Positions 33,340 through 36,281 of a stretch of 36,281 bases of DNA are shown in pieces. The position numbers and the translations under genes are program-made. The stretch covers positions 1 to 36,281 of the forward strand of contig MGYR01000135.1 of assembly GCA_001801825.1 (NCBI GenBank), in the 5' to 3' direction. This DNA comes from Gammaproteobacteria bacterium RIFCSPLOWO2_02_FULL_56_15 (lineage in GTDB: Bacteria > Pseudomonadota > Gammaproteobacteria > Eutrophobiales > Eutrophobiaceae). The notes under the pieces are model-generated. The model was not told the DNA's origin, did not search any database, and worked only from the letters and a program-made list of their open reading frames with translations. Position 1 is the stretch's first letter. The number at the start of each line of letters is the position of its first letter.

Positions 33340-35922
33340 CTATAATGCCGCCCGCTTTAGTCTCAATGCATTGGCAACAACCGAGAGAGAACTGAAACTC
33401 ATGGCAACTGCGGCAATCATCGGTGACAACAGCATTCCGAATACCGGATAAAGTATACCGGCTGCGATCGGCACACCGAGAGCGTTGTAGATAAATGCAA
33501 AGAATAGGTTCTGCCGTATGTTTCTCATGGTGAGCCGGCTGAGTTTGCGCGCCCTGGCGATGCCGCGTAAATCACCCTTTACCAGTGTTATGCCCGCACT
33601 TTCCATGGCTATGTCCGTACCGGTACCCATCGCAATCCCGACCTCGGCCTGGGCCAGTGCAGGGGCATCATTTATCCCGTCACCCGCCATGGCTACGATG
33701 CGTCCTTCTGACTGTAACTTCCTGATCACTCCCACCTTTTGCTCCGGCAGAACTTCGGCCACCACCTCATCAATCTCCAGCAATTTTGCGACTGCCTCTG
33801 CCGTTTTCCGGTTGTCTCCGGTCAGCATGATTACTTTTATTCCTTCTGCATGCAGGGCTTTAATTGCCGCTGGTGTGGAGGATTTGATCGGATCCGCCAC
33901 ACTGATAATACCGGCGGGACGTTGATTGATTGAGACAAACATAACAGTATGTCCAGCTTGCCTCAGGCTATCAGCCTGGTCGCGTAAACAGTCAGAGCTT
34001 ATAGAAAGTTCCTCAAACAATTTTGCATTACCTACCGCCACATGATGCCCGTTAACCATCCCACTGACACCTTTACCGGTCAGTGACCGGAAATCGTTCA
34101 CCTCTGCGAGGTGTTTTTCCTTGTTTTCCATGCTGGCAACAATCGCCTCGGCAAGTGGATGCTCACTACCGCGTTCCAGACTTGCAACCAGCTGCATCAA
34201 TGTAACTTCATCAAATCCCGGTTCAACAAGCACACTCATTAATCGTGGCCTGCCTTCAGTCAGTGTTCCTGTTTTATCGACTACCAGTGTGTCTATTTTC
34301 CCAGTAACTTCGAGTGCCTCGGCATTCTTGATCAGAACTCCATGCACCGCTCCAAGTCCGGTACCTACCATGATCGACATGGGTGTCGCCAGCCCCAGTG
34401 CGCAGGGGCAGGCAATTATCAACACAGCGACCGCATTGATAGTTGCATATGCCAGACGGGGTTCCGGCCCCCAGACCCACCACAACAAAAAAGTAGCACA
34501 AGCTACAACAATTACAGCAGGCACAAAGTAGCCGGCAACCTTATCCACCAGTTTCTGGATCGGCGCCCTGCTGCGTTGTGCCTCAGCGACCAGGCGCACA
34601 ATTTGTGCCAGCAAAGTATCACTACCGACCCGCTGCGCCTCCATGACCAGGCTACCGGCGCCATTGATTGTTGCTCCAATCAGATTATCATCAACCTGTT
34701 TGCCAACCGGGATGGGTTCGCCGGTCATCATTGACTCATCGATGGAACTGCTGCCTTTGATCACAATACCATCTACTGGTATCTTTTCACCGGGACGTAT
34801 CCGGAGTCTGTCCCCTGGGCGGACTTTCTCGACTGGAATATCTTCTTCAACCCCATCATCCCGTATCTGCCGTGCCGTTTTCGGGGCCAGTCCCAGTAAC
34901 AATTTAATGGCAGCATTCGTCTGACTACGGGCCTTGATTTCCAGCACCTGTCCCAACAACACCAAAGCAGTGATGACTGCAGCCGCCTCAAAATAGACGG
35001 GGACGACACCCATTTCATTTCGCATAGATGCGGGGAAAATGCCCGGCAGTAACACCGCCACAAAACTATAGACCCAGGCTACACTTACACCCAGTCCGAT
35101 CAGCGTAAACATATTCAGGTTACGTGTTACGATGGACAACCATCCCCGCTGAAAAAATGGCCAGCCGCACCAGAAGACCACTGGCGTTGCAAGGAGAAAC
35201 TCAAACCACTGTCTTATCCGTGGGGAAATGATTTCGGCAATCATGTCCGGCCAAAACTCCGAACCCATGGCGCTGAATAATACCGGCAGTGCCAACGCCA
35301 GACTAACTCGCAGGCGGCGGGACATATCCATGAGCTCGGCATTGTCTTCTTCAACTTCCACCGTCCTGGCCTCTAGAGCCATACCGCACTTGGGACAACT
35401 TCCTGGGTGGTCCTGCAGTACTTCCGGATGCATCGGACAGGTGTACTCGGTCCTGGTGGCAACAGGGACCAAAGCCATGGATCCAAGGGCCATACCGCAT
35501 TTTGGACAGGAGCCTGGCCCCTGTTGCTGGACTTCAGGATCCATGGGACAAGTGTAAACGACAGATGCATCAACCTGCCCGGCATGAATATGACCCTGAT
35601 TATCGGGTTGTTGCTGGTGCAGAAAGGGATCGGGGTTACTGATAAACTTGCTGGAGCCATTCTTACAACAGGAACTGTGGTGCTTGTCTTCATGCTCAAC
35701 CGTATGCATGGAATTATCCATACTATCTATACTGCATACAGGGTCTTTGAGGATATTCTCAAAATATTGATGAGGTGATTTCTCGAATTCACTCAAGCAG
35801 CTGCGACAGCAGAAAAAATAATCTTGTCCCCGGTATGTTGAGTGAAATTTACTACTCTCTCCAACCGTCATACCGCATACAGGATCCTGAAACAGGATTT
35901 TTACTTTAGATGATTCTTCCAT
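33340..35922 (-). CDS. copA: Copper-exporting P-type ATPase CopA with YHS and two metal-binding domains
   Basis: This 860-residue P1B ATPase has the full catalytic set: TGEP (400-403), CPC in membrane helix 6 (505-507), DKTGT (Asp549), SEHPL (587-591), GDGINDAP (747-754). The C-terminal MSFSSLSVVANALR and YNALGVPIAAG fit the Cu(I) subgroup. The N terminus is unusual: a YHS domain (about 10-55), a His/Cys-rich linker (HKHHSSCCKNG-like, about 73-90), then two heavy-metal-binding domains (YTCPMDPEVQQQGPGSCPKCGMAL at 123-146 and its copy at 160-183). There is no standard CxxC HMA domain. It lies 199 bases upstream of cusC on the same strand. Confidence 0.94.
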   Translation of the reverse strand: MEESSKVKILFQDPVCGMTVGESSKFHSTYRGQDYFFCCRSCLSEFEKSPHQYFENILKDPVCSIDSMDNSMHTVEHEDKHHSSCCKNGSSKFISNPDPFLHQQQPDNQGHIHAGQVDASVVYTCPMDPEVQQQGPGSCPKCGMALGSMALVPVATRTEYTCPMHPEVLQDHPGSCPKCGMALEARTVEVEEDNAELMDMSRRLRVSLALALPVLFSAMGSEFWPDMIAEIISPRIRQWFEFLLATPVVFWCGWPFFQRGWLSIVTRNLNMFTLIGLGVSVAWVYSFVAVLLPGIFPASMRNEMGVVPVYFEAAAVITALVLLGQVLEIKARSQTNAAIKLLLGLAPKTARQIRDDGVEEDIPVEKVRPGDRLRIRPGEKIPVDGIVIKGSSSIDESMMTGEPIPVGKQVDDNLIGATINGAGSLVMEAQRVGSDTLLAQIVRLVAEAQRSRAPIQKLVDKVAGYFVPAVIVVACATFLLWWVWGPEPRLAYATINAVAVLIIACPCALGLATPMSIMVGTGLGAVHGVLIKNAEALEVTGKIDTLVVDKTGTLTEGRPRLMSVLVEPGFDEVTLMQLVASLERGSEHPLAEAIVASMENKEKHLAEVNDFRSLTGKGVSGMVNGHHVAVGNAKLFEELSISSDCLRDQADSLRQAGHTVMFVSINQRPAGIISVADPIKSSTPAAIKALHAEGIKVIMLTGDNRKTAEAVAKLLEIDEVVAEVLPEQKVGVIRKLQSEGRIVAMAGDGINDAPALAQAEVGIAMGTGTDIAMESAGITLVKGDLRGIARARKLSRLTMRNIRQNLFFAFIYNALGVPIAAGILYPVFGMLLSPMIAAVAMSFSSLSVVANALRLKRAAL

Positions 35923-36176
35923 GGCAATCAGGAACCCGGGTTAGAGTTAAATTTTCCTCAACTGGTAAATGCTGGTGATTCACCGGGCCATTTTCATGCT
36001 CACCGGATTCGCTATCTGGCACCTGTAAGTCTGTATCTTGATCATTAGCAACTGATGTCGGGTGATCATGTGATGTATGGTCATGATCTCCGGTTATACT
36101 CTGCGGGAATGACATGACACCAATACCATATAAAATGCACAAACATAGGATGCCAATAAGGTAAAATTAAAATCAT
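35906..36176 (-). pseudogene. Decayed second copy of the DUF2231 gene
   Basis: An ATG at 36176 with AGGAG upstream begins MILILPYWHPMFVHF, clearly the N terminus of a DUF2231 protein like that at 27232. After about 16 codons the sequence jumps in the -1/+1 frame to LYGIGVMSFPQ, which matches YRHGIGVISLPQ of the intact copy, then a His-rich tail (HDHTSHDHPT) follows to a stop at 35906. The middle, with all membrane segments, is deleted and the join is out of frame. No functional DUF2231 protein can be made. Its end overlaps the copA start. Confidence 0.8.
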
Positions 36177-36281
36177 AAATATCACTCCTGACCAGTCAGG
36201 GTCAGCGTCTGTAATATAATCAAGAGCCGGATGTGTATCGACCAGCGAATAACGAACTCCATCATGATTCGGTTCCGGATG
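36177..36281 (-). other. Unresolved sequence upstream of the decayed DUF2231 gene
   Basis: Two minus-strand frames are open to the edge. One would encode a C terminus ending QTLTLTGQE and stop in the ribosome site of the DUF2231 copy, a usual operon arrangement; the other gives DGVRYSLVDTHPALDYITDADPDWSG and reads into that copy. I cannot choose between them, and neither is recognised. Confidence 0.25.

Noticed and set aside
1..36281. CRISPR arrays, rRNA genes, intact insertion sequences
   Set aside because: No regularly spaced direct repeats, no rRNA-like sequence and no transposase-like reading frame were seen.

Overview
The window looks like chromosomal DNA of a gammaproteobacterium. The core gene order is the guide: plsY lies near folB, tsaD is divergent from rpsU, and rpsU-yqeY-dnaG-rpoD are followed by a tRNA with anticodon CAU. 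This is close to the arrangement around rpoD in Escherichia coli, where the lysidine-type tRNA-Ile gene also lies just after rpoD. PEP-CTERM proteins, mixed GC content and a folM-type pteridine reductase would fit an environmental (for example Chromatiales-like) lineage, but the genus cannot be named from sequence alone.

Layout. 1-1944 (minus): an ABC exporter of the gliding/auxiliary-transport type (ATPase, ABC-2 permease, start of a GldG-like subunit). 2024-5655 (minus): a beta-hydroxyacid dehydrogenase, an M20 metallopeptidase and a membrane-anchored SGNH hydrolase. 5656-7923: an AT-rich gap, then two secreted proteins with C-terminal VPEP anchors, each followed by a hairpin. 7942-10723 (minus): uppP, a lipoprotein and midA. 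10812-12889: folate/pterin genes folM, folK and folB, with a small lipoprotein between. 13064-19362: plsY, tsaD and the macromolecular synthesis cluster rpsU-yqeY-dnaG-rpoD.

19510-19822 holds the most striking element: a tRNA-Ile(CAU) gene whose anticodon loop is interrupted by a 236-nt ORF-less group I intron. Then come a PilZ protein, gamma-glutamyltransferase, an Xni-type exonuclease and a decayed Y-family DNA polymerase. pdxH, a SirB2-like protein and a DUF4404 protein close this part.

25594-36176 (minus) is a copper/silver resistance locus. In transcription order it holds a decayed DUF2231 gene, a copper P-type ATPase with extra metal-binding domains, cusC-cusB-cusA, an intact His-rich DUF2231 membrane protein, a possible 61-residue ORF and a ZIP-family transporter with no normal start codon. 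The inferred scheme is that CopA moves Cu(I) out of the cytoplasm, CusCBA moves it across the periplasm and outer membrane, and the His-rich DUF2231 protein may buffer metal at the membrane. No regulator for the locus is visible in the window.
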